A DNA stretch of 64,000 nt from WHSW01 sp963846165. GTDB taxonomy: Bacteria > Actinomycetota > Thermoleophilia > Solirubrobacterales > 70-9. Location of the stretch: contig CAWJUU010000008.1 of NCBI GenBank assembly GCA_963846165.1, positions 434,001 to 498,000 on the forward strand, in the 5' to 3' direction. Shown in pieces: positions 1 to 8,531 of the stretch; positions within the stretch are counted from its first letter, which is position 1; the number at the start of each line of letters is the position of its first letter. A model generated the notes under the pieces. It was not told the DNA's origin, did no database searches, and saw only the letters and a program-made list of their open reading frames with translations. The translations under genes were made by a program, and so were the position numbers.

Positions 1-2577
1 TGCGGTGAGCCGATCGAGGGCCAGTCGATCGAGCAGATCACCGACCACGTGATGACGATCGACGAGGGCGCCCGGTTCATGGTCCTGGCGCCGGTGGTGC
101 GCGGTCGCAAGGGCGAGTACGGGAAGCTGCTCGAGGAGATGCGCGCGCAGGGGTATGCGCGCGCGGTGATCGACGGCGAGCTGCGCCGGCTCGACGAGGA
201 GATCGCGCTCGACAAGAAGTTCAAGCACGACCTCTCGATCGTCGTCGACCGGCTGGTGATGAAGGAGGGCCTGCGCAAGCGGCTCTCCGAGTCGATCGAG
301 GCCGCATCGCAGCTCGCCGAGGGCCTGGTCGAGGTCGAGCTGATCGAGGGCGCAGCCGGTGACGGCAAGGCCGCCGAGGGGCCGGGAGCCGAGGTGCTGT
401 CGGGCCCAAGCGCCGGCAAGCGCGGCAAGGTGCTCGTCTTCAGCGAGAAGTTCGCCTGCCTCAAGTGCGGCACCTCGATGCCGGAGCTCGAGCCCCGGAT
501 CTTCTCCTTCAACTCACCGCACGGCTGCTGCCAGCGCTGCCACGGACTCGGTTTCCAACGCGTGATCGACCCCGAGCTGATCGTCCCCGACCCGACGCTG
601 TCGATCTCCGAGGGCGCGCTCGAGCCATGGACCAAGGCGGCCTCGCTGTATCACCGCCGGCTGCTCGAGGCCGTCGCCGAGGCGAACGGGATCGAGATCG
701 ACGTCCCCTGGCGCGACCTTCCCGAGGCCGATCGCGACCTGCTGCTCGAGGGCACCGGCGATGATCGCCACACGGTCACATACCGCAACCGGTTCGGCCG
801 CCAGCGCAAGTACACGGTCCGCTTCGACGGCCTTCTCCACAGCCTCCAGCGCCGCTACGAGAACACCGACTCGGAGAACACGCGCGAGCGGGTCGAGGCG
901 CTGATGGCACTTCAGCCCTGCCCGGCCTGCCACGGGGCCAGGTTGCGTCCCGAGAGCCTCGCGGTGACCGTCGGCGGGCTAAACATCTACGAGTACACGC
1001 GGCTCTCGGCCCGCCGGGCACTCGAGTGGATCGAGGCGCTCGAGCTGACCGAGACCGAGCGTGCGATTGCCCGCCTCGTGGTCCGCGAGATCGGCGAGCG
1101 ACTGCGCTTCCTCGACTCGGTCGGGATCGGCTACCTCTCACTCGAGCGCACCGCGACCACGCTCTCGGGCGGCGAGGCGCAGCGGATCAGGCTCGCGACC
1201 CAGATCGGCTCCAGCCTCGTCGGCGTCCTCTACATCCTCGACGAGCCCTCGATCGGGCTCCACCAGCGCGACAACGCGAAGCTGATCGGCACGCTCGAGC
1301 GGCTGCGGGACCTCGGCAACACCGTGATCGTGGTCGAGCACGACGAGGGCACGATCCGCGCCGCCGACCATGTCATCGACCTCGGTCCCGGCGCGGGTGA
1401 GCACGGGGGCGAGCTGGTCGCGGAGGGAACGCCGAAGGAGATCGTGGCGCAGGCCGGCTCGCTCACCGGCCAGTACCTCTCGGGCGAGCGCCAGATCCCA
1501 GTTCCCGAGGCCCGGCGTTCGCCGCGTGGCGAGCTGGTCGTCCGGGGGGCCCGCCAGCACAACCTCAAGGGCATCGATGTCGAGTTCCCGCTCGGCGTCT
1601 TCTGCACGGTGACCGGGGTCTCGGGCTCGGGCAAGTCGACGCTCGTCAACGAGGTCCTCTACCGCGCGGTGTCCAACCGCTTGCACCGGGCGCGGATGCG
1701 CCCGGGCGCCCACGACCGGATCGAGGGGATCGAGCAGGTCGACAAGATCATCAACATCGACCAGTCGCCGATCGGCCGCACGCCGCGATCGAACCCGGCG
1801 ACCTACACCGGCCTCTTCGACCACATCCGGGCGCTGTTCGCCGGTACGCGCGAGTCACGCGCGCGCGGCTACAAGCCGGGACGGTTCAGCTTCAACGTCA
1901 AGGGCGGGCGCTGCGAGGTCTGCCGCGGTGACGGCCAGATCAAGATCGAGATGCACTTCCTGCCCGACGTCTACGTCCCCTGCGAGCAATGCCACGGGCG
2001 GCGTTACAACCGCGAGACGCTTGAGGTCCGCTACAAGGGCAAGTCGATCGCCGACGTGCTCGAGATGTCGGTCGGCGAGGCGGTCGAGTTCTTCGACCCG
2101 GTGCCGAAGATCGCCCGCCGCCTGCGCACCCTTCATGACGTCGGCCTCGACTACATCCGCCTCGGCCAGCCCGCGACCCAGCTCTCGGGGGGCGAGGCGC
2201 AGCGGGTCAAGCTCGCGACCGAGCTCTCGAAGGTCGCCACCGGCAACACCCTCTACATCCTCGATGAGCCGACGACGGGCCTGCACTTCGCCGACGTCGA
2301 GCGACTGCTGGAGGTTCTCGGCCGCCTCGTCGAGCAGGGCAACACCGTGGTCGTGATCGAGCACAACCTGGACGTGATCAAGTCGGCCGACCATCTGATC
2401 GACCTCGGCCCCGAGGGAGGCGAGGCCGGCGGCGAGCTGATCGCCGCCGGGACGCCGGAGCAGGTCGCCGGGGTGCCGACCTCGTACACGGGTGGCTTCC
2501 TGCGCGGCCTCGTCGAGGCAGAGGAGCCGGCGCCGAAGCCGCGGCGCGCAAAGCGGCGCGAGCCAGTCCCCGCCTGA
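1..2577 (+). CDS. uvrA: Excinuclease ABC subunit A (UvrA), 5' truncated by window edge
   Basis: This is the damage-recognition ATPase of nucleotide excision repair, which loads UvrB at DNA lesions. The reading frame is open from base 1 (CGEPIEGQSIEQITDHVM), so the start lies outside the window and roughly the first 100 residues are missing; 858 residues are visible. A first zinc site (CLKC ... CQRC) lies at about 457-540. ABC signatures LSGGEAQRI and LSGGEAQRV lie at about 1162 and 2182, the second Walker A (SGSGKST) at about 1620, and the C-terminal zinc finger (CEVC ... CEQC) at about 1912-1990. Both ATPase halves and the dimer zinc module are intact. The C-terminal tail is basic and proline-rich. 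The family assignment is secure. Regulation cannot be judged because the promoter is outside the window. Confidence 0.98.
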   Translation, partial: CGEPIEGQSIEQITDHVMTIDEGARFMVLAPVVRGRKGEYGKLLEEMRAQGYARAVIDGELRRLDEEIALDKKFKHDLSIVVDRLVMKEGLRKRLSESIEAASQLAEGLVEVELIEGAAGDGKAAEGPGAEVLSGPSAGKRGKVLVFSEKFACLKCGTSMPELEPRIFSFNSPHGCCQRCHGLGFQRVIDPELIVPDPTLSISEGALEPWTKAASLYHRRLLEAVAEANGIEIDVPWRDLPEADRDLLLEGTGDDRHTVTYRNRFGRQRKYTVRFDGLLHSLQRRYENTDSENTRERVEALMALQPCPACHGARLRPESLAVTVGGLNIYEYTRLSARRALEWIEALELTETERAIARLVVREIGERLRFLDSVGIGYLSLERTATTLSGGEAQRIRLATQIGSSLVGVLYILDEPSIGLHQRDNAKLIGTLERLRDLGNTVIVVEHDEGTIRAADHVIDLGPGAGEHGGELVAEGTPKEIVAQAGSLTGQYLSGERQIPVPEARRSPRGELVVRGARQHNLKGIDVEFPLGVFCTVTGVSGSGKSTLVNEVLYRAVSNRLHRARMRPGAHDRIEGIEQVDKIINIDQSPIGRTPRSNPATYTGLFDHIRALFAGTRESRARGYKPGRFSFNVKGGRCEVCRGDGQIKIEMHFLPDVYVPCEQCHGRRYNRETLEVRYKGKSIADVLEMSVGEAVEFFDPVPKIARRLRTLHDVGLDYIRLGQPATQLSGGEAQRVKLATELSKVATGNTLYILDEPTTGLHFADVERLLEVLGRLVEQGNTVVVIEHNLDVIKSADHLIDLGPEGGEAGGELIAAGTPEQVAGVPTSYTGGFLRGLVEAEEPAPKPRRAKRREPVPA

Positions 2578-2719
2578 GCCCCTCGGCCGGCTTCGTGGCG
2601 CCGGCCGGCGACGGGCTCGCTTTGGCGATCACCGGCTCGGCGACCTTCTCCTGGCACATCTGGCGGAACTTCTCCGTGTACTCGGCGACGGTCTCGTCGC
2701 TGACGTCGAACATGCCCAT
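2378..2719 (-). CDS. Possible small protein convergent with uvrA
   Basis: The first 45 or so codons encode a credible small acidic to amphipathic protein (MGMFDVSDETVAEYTEKF ...), and a purine-rich GAAGGGAAG lies just before the ATG. The frame then runs about 200 bases antisense into the 3' end of uvrA, where the composition turns into arginine/alanine shadow sequence. Either the gene really overlaps uvrA tail to tail, or a frameshift or missed stop near 2580-2600 has fused a short gene to antisense sequence. I recognise no family. Only the N-terminal part looks coding. Confidence 0.35.
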   Translation of the reverse strand: MGMFDVSDETVAEYTEKFRQMCQEKVAEPVIAKASPSPAGATKPAEGLRRGLARAALRAAASAPAPLPRRGRAGSHPCTRSAPRRPAPASRRRSARRRPRLPRGRGRSDGRPT

Positions 2720-2793
2720 CGCTTCCCTTCGTCGCGTGGCGGCGGCGACCCTACAACGCGCCCCGGTCGTCGCGGCTCTGGCAAGCTCACGGC

Positions 2794-3393
2794 GTGAGCG
2801 ACCTCGCCGCGTGGCGGACCTGGTGGATCAAGCGGCGCTGGTACGAGCGCAACCGCCGCTTGCGCCGGCGCTGGCGGCTCAACCGCCACGCGGCCCGCGG
2901 CGGCTTCTTCATCCGCTTCCCGATCGAGGGCGAAGCCCTCGAGGCGCTCGACTCCGGCAGGCTGACGGTAGGCGAGGGGACGCTGCTGGAGCCGGGCTGC
3001 TGGCTGACCCTGGGGCCCGAGGCCGAGATCCGGATCGGCGAGGGCTGCTTTCTGAACCGCGAGACCATGCTCGCGGCGGTGGAGCGGATCGAGATCGGCG
3101 ACCACGTGATGTTCGCCAACGGCTGCTTCGTCGGCGACGCCGACCACCGCTACGACGATCCCGACCAGCCGATCACCCGGCAGGGGTTCGTTCCCCGGGG
3201 CCCGGTCCGGATCGGCTCCAACGTCTGGTTCGGGGTCAACTGCGTGGTCACCGGCGGCGTCGAGATCGGCGACCGCGCGGTGATCGGCGCCAACTCGGTC
3301 GTCACCCGGGACGTCCCAGCCGGAGCGATCGCGGCCGGAGCGCCGGCGAAGGTGATCCGCGAGATCGAGTTCAAGCCGAATCGGGACGCGTAG
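2794..3393 (+). CDS. Hexapeptide-repeat acyltransferase (left-handed beta-helix)
   Basis: A 199-residue protein starting at GTG. After a very basic N-terminal segment (about residues 8-35, rich in W and R) it shows degenerate hexapeptide repeats typical of the LbH acyltransferase fold: IRIGEGCFLNRETM, IEIGDHVMFANGCF, VRIGSNVWFGVNCVV and VEIGDRAVIGANSVVTRDVPAG, ending AGAPAKVI. The last motifs match the maltose/galactoside O-acetyltransferase and Wbb-like group, which transfers acetyl or other acyl groups from CoA to sugars or cell-surface glycans. The basic N-terminus might contact membrane or polyanion (inference). The substrate cannot be read from the sequence. It is followed closely by a putative lipoprotein gene. 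Confidence 0.85.
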   Translation: MSDLAAWRTWWIKRRWYERNRRLRRRWRLNRHAARGGFFIRFPIEGEALEALDSGRLTVGEGTLLEPGCWLTLGPEAEIRIGEGCFLNRETMLAAVERIEIGDHVMFANGCFVGDADHRYDDPDQPITRQGFVPRGPVRIGSNVWFGVNCVVTGGVEIGDRAVIGANSVVTRDVPAGAIAAGAPAKVIREIEFKPNRDA

Positions 3394-3396
3394 AGG

Positions 3397-3895
3397 TTGA
3401 GACTGGCTCTGACGATCGCGCTGTTGGCAATGCTGCTGGCCGCCGGCTGCGGCGACGACGAGGAGACCGTCCCGGCCGCGGGGTCGACGACGACGACCTG
3501 ACCCGGTGGCCACGACCGCAGACGGTGGCGGCCGCCCGGCCGAGCAGCCCGACGAGGCCGACGATGAGCAGCGTCCGCTGACAATCGAGCAGACGGTGGA
3601 GACGGTGCTCACCAGCTCCGCGGAGCCGGCCGTGATCTGCGACGAGCTGGTCACCGCGGCGTACGTCCGCACGGCTTACGGTGCGCGCGAGGGCTGTCTC
3701 GCCGCGCAGAAGCCCGGTACCCTGGCCGAGTCCGTCGGCGGCGGTGCGGCGTTGCGTTCGGGGATCGAGGCCAGCGTCACCGTCGTCCCCGAGGGTGGCC
3801 CCTACGACGGGGTCGAGGTCGAGGTCGAGCTGGTCAAGGAAGGGGACACGTGGAGGGTCGACTCGCTGCTTGCCGACGTCCCAGCAGGCCCATGA
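3397..3895 (+). CDS. Putative lipoprotein, interrupted by a 1-base frameshift near 3498
   Basis: A TTG at 3397, four bases after the previous stop, opens a textbook lipoprotein signal (RLALTIALLAMLLAAGC, lipobox LAAGC) followed by GDDEE and a run of threonines, then hits TGA at 3499-3501. The next frame continues directly with TTADGGGRPAEQPDEADDE and a folded-looking domain (LTIEQTVETVLTSSAEPAVICDELVT ... YDGVEVEVELVKEGDTWRVDSLLAD) ending at 3895. Removing one C from the CC at 3497-3498 gives a single 165-residue lipoprotein. The C-terminal half resembles small SnoaL/DUF4878-like extracytoplasmic domains with two cysteines, but I cannot name a family. The stop overlaps the ATG of the downstream DUF1028 gene (ATGA), indicating co-translation. 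Confidence 0.7.
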
Positions 3896-4800
3896 CCGTG
3901 CGTCGCGGGACCTACTCGATCGTCGCCCGCGACCCCGAGACCGGCGAGCTCGGGGTTGCGGTGCAGTCGCACTGGTTCTCGGTCGGCTCGATCGTCACCT
4001 GGGCGCGGCCCGGGGTCGGCGCGGTCGCTACGCAGTCGATCGGCGAGCCCTCATACGGGCCGGCGCTGCTCGCCCGGCTTGCCGACGGCGAAGAGCCGCA
4101 GGCGGCGCTCGCCGCCCAGCTCGGTTCCGATGAGCTCGCCCGCTTCCGGCAGGTGGCGGTGGTCGACTCGTCCGGTGCAGTCGCGGTCCACACCGGCGAC
4201 GGCTGCATGACCTACGCGGGCCACCGCGTGGGCCACGGCTTCAGTGCCCAGGCCAACCTGATGGCAAACGGCGAGATCTGGCCGGCGATGGCGGGCGCTT
4301 TTGAGACCGCCGAGGGCCCGCTCTCCCGGCGCCTGCTCGCCGCCCTCGACGCCGCCGAGACGGCGGGTGGCGACGTCCGCGGGCGCCAGTCGGCGGCGCT
4401 GCTCGTGGTCCCGGTCGCGGGCGAGCCCTGGCAGGCCACCACCGACCTGCGGGTCGAGGACTCGGCCGACCCGCTCGGCGAGCTGCGCCGGCTGCTCGAC
4501 CTCCACGACGCCTACACGCTCGCCGACCGTGCCGACGCGCTTGCCGGCGAAGGCAGCCACGAGGAGGCCGCGGGGCTTTACCTGGCGGCCGCGGACGCGG
4601 CGCCCGCCAACGTCGAGCTCGCGTTCTGGGCCGGGCTCGGGATCGCCGCAGGCGGCGACCTCGAGGGCGGCGCCGCGAAGGTCAGGCTCGCGCTCGACGA
4701 AAGCGACGGATGGCGCGACCTGCTCGCCAGACTCGATCCCGAGATCGCCCCCGCCGTCGATGCGGTTCGCGAGGCGCTCGGCGTCTCGCCGCAGGCCTAA
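3892..4800 (+). CDS. DUF1028 family protein (Ntn-hydrolase-like)
   Basis: 302 residues, starting at the ATG that overlaps the preceding stop; an in-frame start further upstream would lie inside the lipoprotein gene. The N-terminal 200 residues are a full DUF1028 domain: TYSIVARDPETGELGVAV, a WFSVG segment, GVGAVATQS and GFSAQANLM are family hallmarks. DUF1028 proteins are predicted to adopt an Ntn-hydrolase fold, and their reaction is not established. The C-terminal ~80 residues (ADRADALAGEGSHEEAAGLYLAAADAAPANVELAFW) look like a pair of TPR-type helices, an extension common in actinobacterial members. There is no signal peptide, so it is probably cytoplasmic. Confidence 0.88.
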   Translation: MTVRRGTYSIVARDPETGELGVAVQSHWFSVGSIVTWARPGVGAVATQSIGEPSYGPALLARLADGEEPQAALAAQLGSDELARFRQVAVVDSSGAVAVHTGDGCMTYAGHRVGHGFSAQANLMANGEIWPAMAGAFETAEGPLSRRLLAALDAAETAGGDVRGRQSAALLVVPVAGEPWQATTDLRVEDSADPLGELRRLLDLHDAYTLADRADALAGEGSHEEAAGLYLAAADAAPANVELAFWAGLGIAAGGDLEGGAAKVRLALDESDGWRDLLARLDPEIAPAVDAVREALGVSPQA

Positions 4801-4803
4801 GAA

Positions 4804-5220
4804 CTAAGCGATCACCTGGACGATGACGGTGCGCTCGCGCGGACGGTCGTCGAAATCGACCAGCACGAGCTGCTGCCAGGTGCCGAGGCCGAGGCGGCCG
4901 CCGAGCACCGGCACGAGCTCGGACGCGCCGACGACCGAAGCCCGCTGGTGCGCGTGCGAGTTGCTGTCGTGGTTGAGCCGGTTGTGCTCGTAGTCGCCCT
5001 CCTCGGGGATCAGCCGGTCGAGCAGGGCACGGAGGTCGTGAACCCCGCCCCGCTCGTACTCCATCGTCGTGATCGCAGCGGTCGAGCCGCGGACGAAGGC
5101 GCTCACCTGGCCGTCGGCGATTCCGCTGTCGGAGACCGCTGTGGCGACGTCGCGGGTGAGGTCGATCACATCGCCGTCGCCGCGAGTCGCGACGCGGATC
5201 TCGGACGTGTGCACGGGCAC
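4804..5220 (-). CDS. YjbQ/UPF0047 family protein
   Basis: 138 residues, GTG start. Family signatures are present: STAAITTMEYERG, the conserved SHAHQRASVVGASE segment with its metal-binding histidines, and GTWQQLVLVDFDDRPRER near the end. YjbQ-type proteins form small trimeric beta-barrels; some members have weak thiamine-phosphate synthase activity in vitro, and the physiological role is unclear. A TACGGT hexamer at 5227-5232 sits 6 nt upstream of the start, so the message is probably leaderless. The gene converges with the DUF1028 gene, with only three bases between the two stops. Confidence 0.9.
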   Translation of the reverse strand: MPVHTSEIRVATRGDGDVIDLTRDVATAVSDSGIADGQVSAFVRGSTAAITTMEYERGGVHDLRALLDRLIPEEGDYEHNRLNHDSNSHAHQRASVVGASELVPVLGGRLGLGTWQQLVLVDFDDRPRERTVIVQVIA

Positions 5221-5241
5221 GCCGCCACCGTACCCACAATG

Positions 5242-5273
5242 ACGCGAGCCGGGCTCGAAGGCCCGGCTCGCGT
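5242..5273 (-). terminator. Strong inverted repeat, probable terminator
   Basis: Perfect 13-bp arms (ACGCGAGCCGGGC and its complement) flank a 6-nt loop. It lies 22 bases beyond the stop of the minus-strand DUF378 gene and just upstream of the YjbQ start, so it most likely ends the DUF378 transcript. There is no clear U-run. Confidence 0.6.
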
Positions 5274-5294
5274 TCCCGCTCGTTGAGTCCGCGT

Positions 5295-5525
5295 TCAGAC
5301 GCCGCGCGGATGCGGCCCGTGCCCGATGTGCAGCTCGTCGAGCAGCCGGGGCACGAAGACCAGCGCCGAGAGGCCGAACAGCACGTAGACCACGTCGGTG
5401 ACCGTGCCGGTGCCGAAGATCTCGGCGATCACGTTGGTGTCGAAGAGGGCGACGATCGCCCAGTTCAGGCCCGCGATGACCATCAGCAACAGCGCCAGTG
5501 GCTCGAACTTCTTGACCATCTCCAT
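5295..5525 (-). CDS. DUF378 small membrane protein
   Basis: 76 residues from the ATG at 5525, which is preceded by GAGGTAG at suitable spacing; a longer in-frame start at 5567 would run through an upstream inverted repeat and is less likely. The protein has two hydrophobic helices: LALLLMVIAGLNWAIVALF, with the GLNWA signature of DUF378, and VTDVVYVLFGLSALVFV. It ends in a short histidine-containing tail. DUF378 proteins are small inner-membrane proteins of unknown function. It appears monocistronic, with a terminator-like hairpin just after it. Confidence 0.85.
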   Translation of the reverse strand: MEMVKKFEPLALLLMVIAGLNWAIVALFDTNVIAEIFGTGTVTDVVYVLFGLSALVFVPRLLDELHIGHGPHPRGV

Positions 5526-5554
5526 TTGCGCTACCTCGCTTTCAGCGAAGCCTG

Positions 5555-5576
5555 TTCGCACTCCCATAAGTGCGAA
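5555..5576. promoter_or_regulatory. Inverted repeat upstream of DUF378 gene
   Basis: TTCGCAC and GTGCGAA are perfect 7-bp arms around the 8-nt spacer TCCCATAA, 30-51 bases upstream of the DUF378 start. It could be a repressor operator or a hairpin in the 5' leader. The rest of 5577-5707 shows no gene. Confidence 0.5.
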
Positions 5577-5707
5577 TCGTTACGAACACATAACCCGCCG
5601 GATTCCGACGGTTACCAGGGGTTTCGTCTTGCATGGGCGTGTCCCGGGCGCCAAGCCCAACTCCCTCCCTCACTCCACCGACCAGGCTTCGCATCCCGCC
5701 TCGGCCT

Positions 5708-5744
5708 GAGCGGAACGCCACCACGCCCGAGCGGAACGCCACCA
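5708..5744. repeat. Two-copy 21-bp tandem repeat
   Basis: The 16-mer GAGCGGAACGCCACCA occurs at 5708-5723 and again at 5729-5744, a 21-bp period, in the gap between the DUF378 gene and the end of panB. No gene is seen here. Confidence 0.6.
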
Positions 5745-5779
5745 GCCTTCGTCCCGCGACCCGCCGGGCTCCTACAGCC

Positions 5780-6715
5780 TCAGATCTCGGTCGCCGACCA
5801 GTCGCCGCCGAAGGTGCTCGCGAGGCTCTCCTGGTCGAGGTAGCGGCGAAACGCCTCGAGCTCTGCCTGATCGATCGCGTACGCGTGCTCGGGGCCGGGG
5901 AAGGCCCGGGCGCGGACCTCGCGCGTGTACTCGCCGACGCCACGGAGCATCTCCTCGCGCAGGTTGGTGTAGCGCTTGACGAACTTCGCCTGGTGGCCGC
6001 CGTAGATCCCGAGCAGGTCGTGCCAGACGAGCACCTGCCCGTCGGTCTCGCAGCCGGCGCCGATTCCGATCACCGGCACGCTGAGCTTGGCCACGAGGAC
6101 CTCACTGATCGCGGCCGGCACCGCCTCGAAGACGATCGAGAAGCAGCCCGCGGCCTGCAGTGCCAGCGCCTCCTCTGCGATCTTCACCGCCTGGTCGGCG
6201 GTCTTGCCCTGTGCCTTGAAGCCGCCGAGTGCCGTCGCAGTCTGCGGCGTGAGCCCGACGTGGCCCATGACCGGGATCCCGGCACGGATGATCGCCCGCG
6301 CGCGCTCGACCGAAACGCCGCCGCGCTCGAGCTTGACCACGTCGCAGCCGGCCTCCTTGACGTACCGCATCGCGCTCTCGATCGCCTGCTCGTTCGAGCG
6401 CTCATAGGAGCCGAACGGCAGGTCGCCGACGAGTAGAGGCGTTCGCAGGCCGCGGCGCACGGCCTTCGCCAGGACGAGCATCTCGTCGAGGCTCACCGGC
6501 GTGGTCGAGGAGTGTCCGAGCACGGTCATCGCGGCCGTGTCGCCACAGAGGACGAGGTCGACGCCGGCCGCCTCGGCGATCTCCGCCGAGGGGAAGTCGT
6601 AAGCCGTGACCATCACGATCGGCTCGGCGTTGAGCTTCATCTCGGCGAGGCGCGGCAGCGTCATCGGTGGACGCTCGGACCGGTCCTCGATCGTCTTCTG
6701 CGTATGCGAGCTCAT
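5780..6715 (-). CDS. panB: 3-methyl-2-oxobutanoate hydroxymethyltransferase (ketopantoate hydroxymethyltransferase)
   Basis: This enzyme makes ketopantoate from alpha-ketoisovalerate using 5,10-methylene-tetrahydrofolate, the first committed step of pantothenate/CoA synthesis. 311 residues, slightly longer than usual at both ends. PanB hallmarks are visible: MVTAYDFPSAEIAEAAGVD, the metal-binding LCGDTAAMTVLGH, VGDLPFGSY, VKLERGG, and VMGHVGLTPQTA with FKAQGK. It is the last gene of a minus-strand operon, starting two bases after the panC stop. The methylene-THF it needs could in principle come from the C1 island at 49-64 kb (inference). Confidence 0.97.
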   Translation of the reverse strand: MSSHTQKTIEDRSERPPMTLPRLAEMKLNAEPIVMVTAYDFPSAEIAEAAGVDLVLCGDTAAMTVLGHSSTTPVSLDEMLVLAKAVRRGLRTPLLVGDLPFGSYERSNEQAIESAMRYVKEAGCDVVKLERGGVSVERARAIIRAGIPVMGHVGLTPQTATALGGFKAQGKTADQAVKIAEEALALQAAGCFSIVFEAVPAAISEVLVAKLSVPVIGIGAGCETDGQVLVWHDLLGIYGGHQAKFVKRYTNLREEMLRGVGEYTREVRARAFPGPEHAYAIDQAELEAFRRYLDQESLASTFGGDWSATEI

Positions 6716-6716
6716 C

Positions 6717-7589
6717 TCAACTCTCCCTTCGCTCTCCCCCGATGACCACGTTGTCGATCAGTCGCGCCGGCCCGACCCGGGCTGCGACGGCGACCAGCAC
6801 CGGCCGCCCGTTGAAGCTCACCGCCGGCGTCAGGCTCTCGGCGTCACGCGCCTCCAGGTACTCGAGCTCGATCCCGTCGGCCTCGAGCTCGGCGCGCGCG
6901 AGCGTCAGCGCCTCGGCCGCTGACGTCGTCCCCTCGGCGACCGCCCGCTCGACCCTGGCGAGCGCCCGTCTAAGCGCCGCGGCGCGACGGCGGTCCTCGT
7001 CGCCGAGGTAGGCGTTGCGCGAGCTGAGCGCGAGCCCGTCGGGCTCGCGAACGGTCGGCACGACCACGATCTCGACTCCAAACTCGAGGTCGAGGGTCAT
7101 GCGCCTGATCACGACCGCCTGCTGGGCGTCCTTCTGGCCGAAGAAGGCGAGGTCCGGGCCGACGGCGGCAAAGAGCTTGGCGACCACGGTGGTGACGCCG
7201 CGGAAGTGCTCGGGTCCGCGCCGGTCGGGATCGCCGTCAAGGACGCTGGTGAGCTCGCCGCTGACCTCGACCGAGGTCGCGAAGCCCTCCGGGTAGACCT
7301 CGTCGGCGCTCGGCGCGTAGATGATGTCAACGCCGGCGCTCTCAGCGAGCTCGGCGTCGCGTCCCTCGTCTCGCGGGTAGGCGTCGAAGTCCTCGCCGGG
7401 GCGAAACTGCGCCGGGTTGACGAACAGGCTCATGACGACCACGTCGCAGCGCTCGCGGGCGGCGGCGAGCAGCGCCAGATGCCCGGCGTGCAGGGCGCCC
7501 ATCGTCGGCACGAGGCCGATCGTGCGACCGGCCCCCCGGACGGGCCGGAGCTCGGCGCGGAGCTCGACCCTGGTGCGGATCAGCTTCAT
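6717..7589 (-). CDS. panC: Pantothenate synthetase
   Basis: Condenses pantoate with beta-alanine using ATP. 290 residues with the expected nucleotidyltransferase-superfamily motifs: VPTMGALHAGHLALL (HxGH), SLFVNPAQFRPGEDFDAYPR, FFGQKDAQQAVVIRRM and DGLALSSRN. The gene lies between a DUF2520 oxidoreductase (4-bp overlap) and panB, so the three form one operon. The length and all catalytic motifs are normal. Confidence 0.97.
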   Translation of the reverse strand: MKLIRTRVELRAELRPVRGAGRTIGLVPTMGALHAGHLALLAAARERCDVVVMSLFVNPAQFRPGEDFDAYPRDEGRDAELAESAGVDIIYAPSADEVYPEGFATSVEVSGELTSVLDGDPDRRGPEHFRGVTTVVAKLFAAVGPDLAFFGQKDAQQAVVIRRMTLDLEFGVEIVVVPTVREPDGLALSSRNAYLGDEDRRRAAALRRALARVERAVAEGTTSAAEALTLARAELEADGIELEYLEARDAESLTPAVSFNGRPVLVAVAARVGPARLIDNVVIGGERRES

Positions 7590-8446
7590 CGTCGCTCCTC
7601 GGCGAGCTCGCGCGTTCGCTCGGCGAGCGCCTCGTAGAGCGGGACCAGCTCAGGCGCCGTCTCGCGAAGCGCCGCGAGGTGGCGGCTGACGGTCGCCTCG
7701 TCACTGCGGGCGATCGGCCCGGTGAGCGCGTCTGCGCCGCGCTCCGACCAGTTGGCGGCGGTTGTCAGGACCAGCGGCGCGAGCAGCTCGCGCGCGCCGG
7801 CGACGCCCGTGGCCTCGAGCAGCTGCGTCGCGGACTCCTCGAGCGCGACGAGGAAGTTGGAGGCGATGCAAGCGGCGGCGTGGTACGCGGCACGGCTTTC
7901 CTCCGCGACCTCGAACGGCCTCATCCCGAGGCGCCCGGCGAGCGCGCGGGCGAACCCCAGCGCCTCAGCGCCCGATCCCGAGATCGCACACGGGCATCCA
8001 GTGAAGTCGGTGTCGCGGTCGGGCGCGGTCTGAAGCGGGTGGAGCGAGAAGGTCGCGGCACCCGCCGCCGCCGCGGGCGCGAGCGCGGTCAGGGCGGTGA
8101 CGCCGCTCGTGTGGCCGACGAGCTCGAGCGGCGGGACCGCCTCTGCGACCGTGGCGACGGCCTCGGGGATCGCAGCGTCTCCTACGCAGAGCAACGCCGC
8201 CCGGGAAACCCGGCACGCCTCGAGCGCATCGTCGCGGCCGGCAAGCGTCGCTGGGAGCGCGGCCCGGGCCGCGGCTGCGGCGAGCGAGCCGCCGACGCGG
8301 CCGGCGCCGACGATCGCCAACGCCGGCAGCTCCGTGCCGTGGGCGCTGTGGCTGGTCGGGAGATCCCGTTCCAGTTCCCGCATTCGAGATACCAGACGGC
8401 TTTGAGTCGTTGTCGGGGAGTGCCGGACGGGCCGGCGGATGTCCAC
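7586..8446 (-). CDS. Rossmann-like and DUF2520 domain protein, candidate ketopantoate-reductase-like enzyme
   Basis: 286 residues from the GTG at 8446; an ATG at 8383 (giving 265 residues) is an alternative start and leaves the Rossmann domain whole. The N-terminal dinucleotide-binding fold shows AIVGAGRVGGSLAAA. The C-terminal DUF2520 half contains HPLQTAP, ISGSGAEAL and AYHAAACIASNFLVAL. These proteins belong to the 6-phosphogluconate-dehydrogenase-like superfamily and are very often encoded directly before panC. Because no separate panE is visible here, the protein may supply the ketopantoate to pantoate reduction step; that is inferred from context. Its stop overlaps the panC start. Confidence 0.85.
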   Translation of the reverse strand: MDIRRPVRHSPTTTQSRLVSRMRELERDLPTSHSAHGTELPALAIVGAGRVGGSLAAAAARAALPATLAGRDDALEACRVSRAALLCVGDAAIPEAVATVAEAVPPLELVGHTSGVTALTALAPAAAAGAATFSLHPLQTAPDRDTDFTGCPCAISGSGAEALGFARALAGRLGMRPFEVAEESRAAYHAAACIASNFLVALEESATQLLEATGVAGARELLAPLVLTTAANWSERGADALTGPIARSDEATVSRHLAALRETAPELVPLYEALAERTRELAEERR

Positions 8447-8531
8447 GCCCCTCGGGGTCGCGGCGTGCCGGGAATGTTAGCGACGGCTCCGGGCTTCGGT
8501 TACAGGTGCGGCCGCGGTTACCATCGCGGTG

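Noticed and set aside
5708..5744. Possible CRISPR-like repeats
   Set aside because: Only two copies of a 16-mer with 5-base spacing and no cas genes; a simple tandem duplication. No CRISPR array was seen anywhere in the window.
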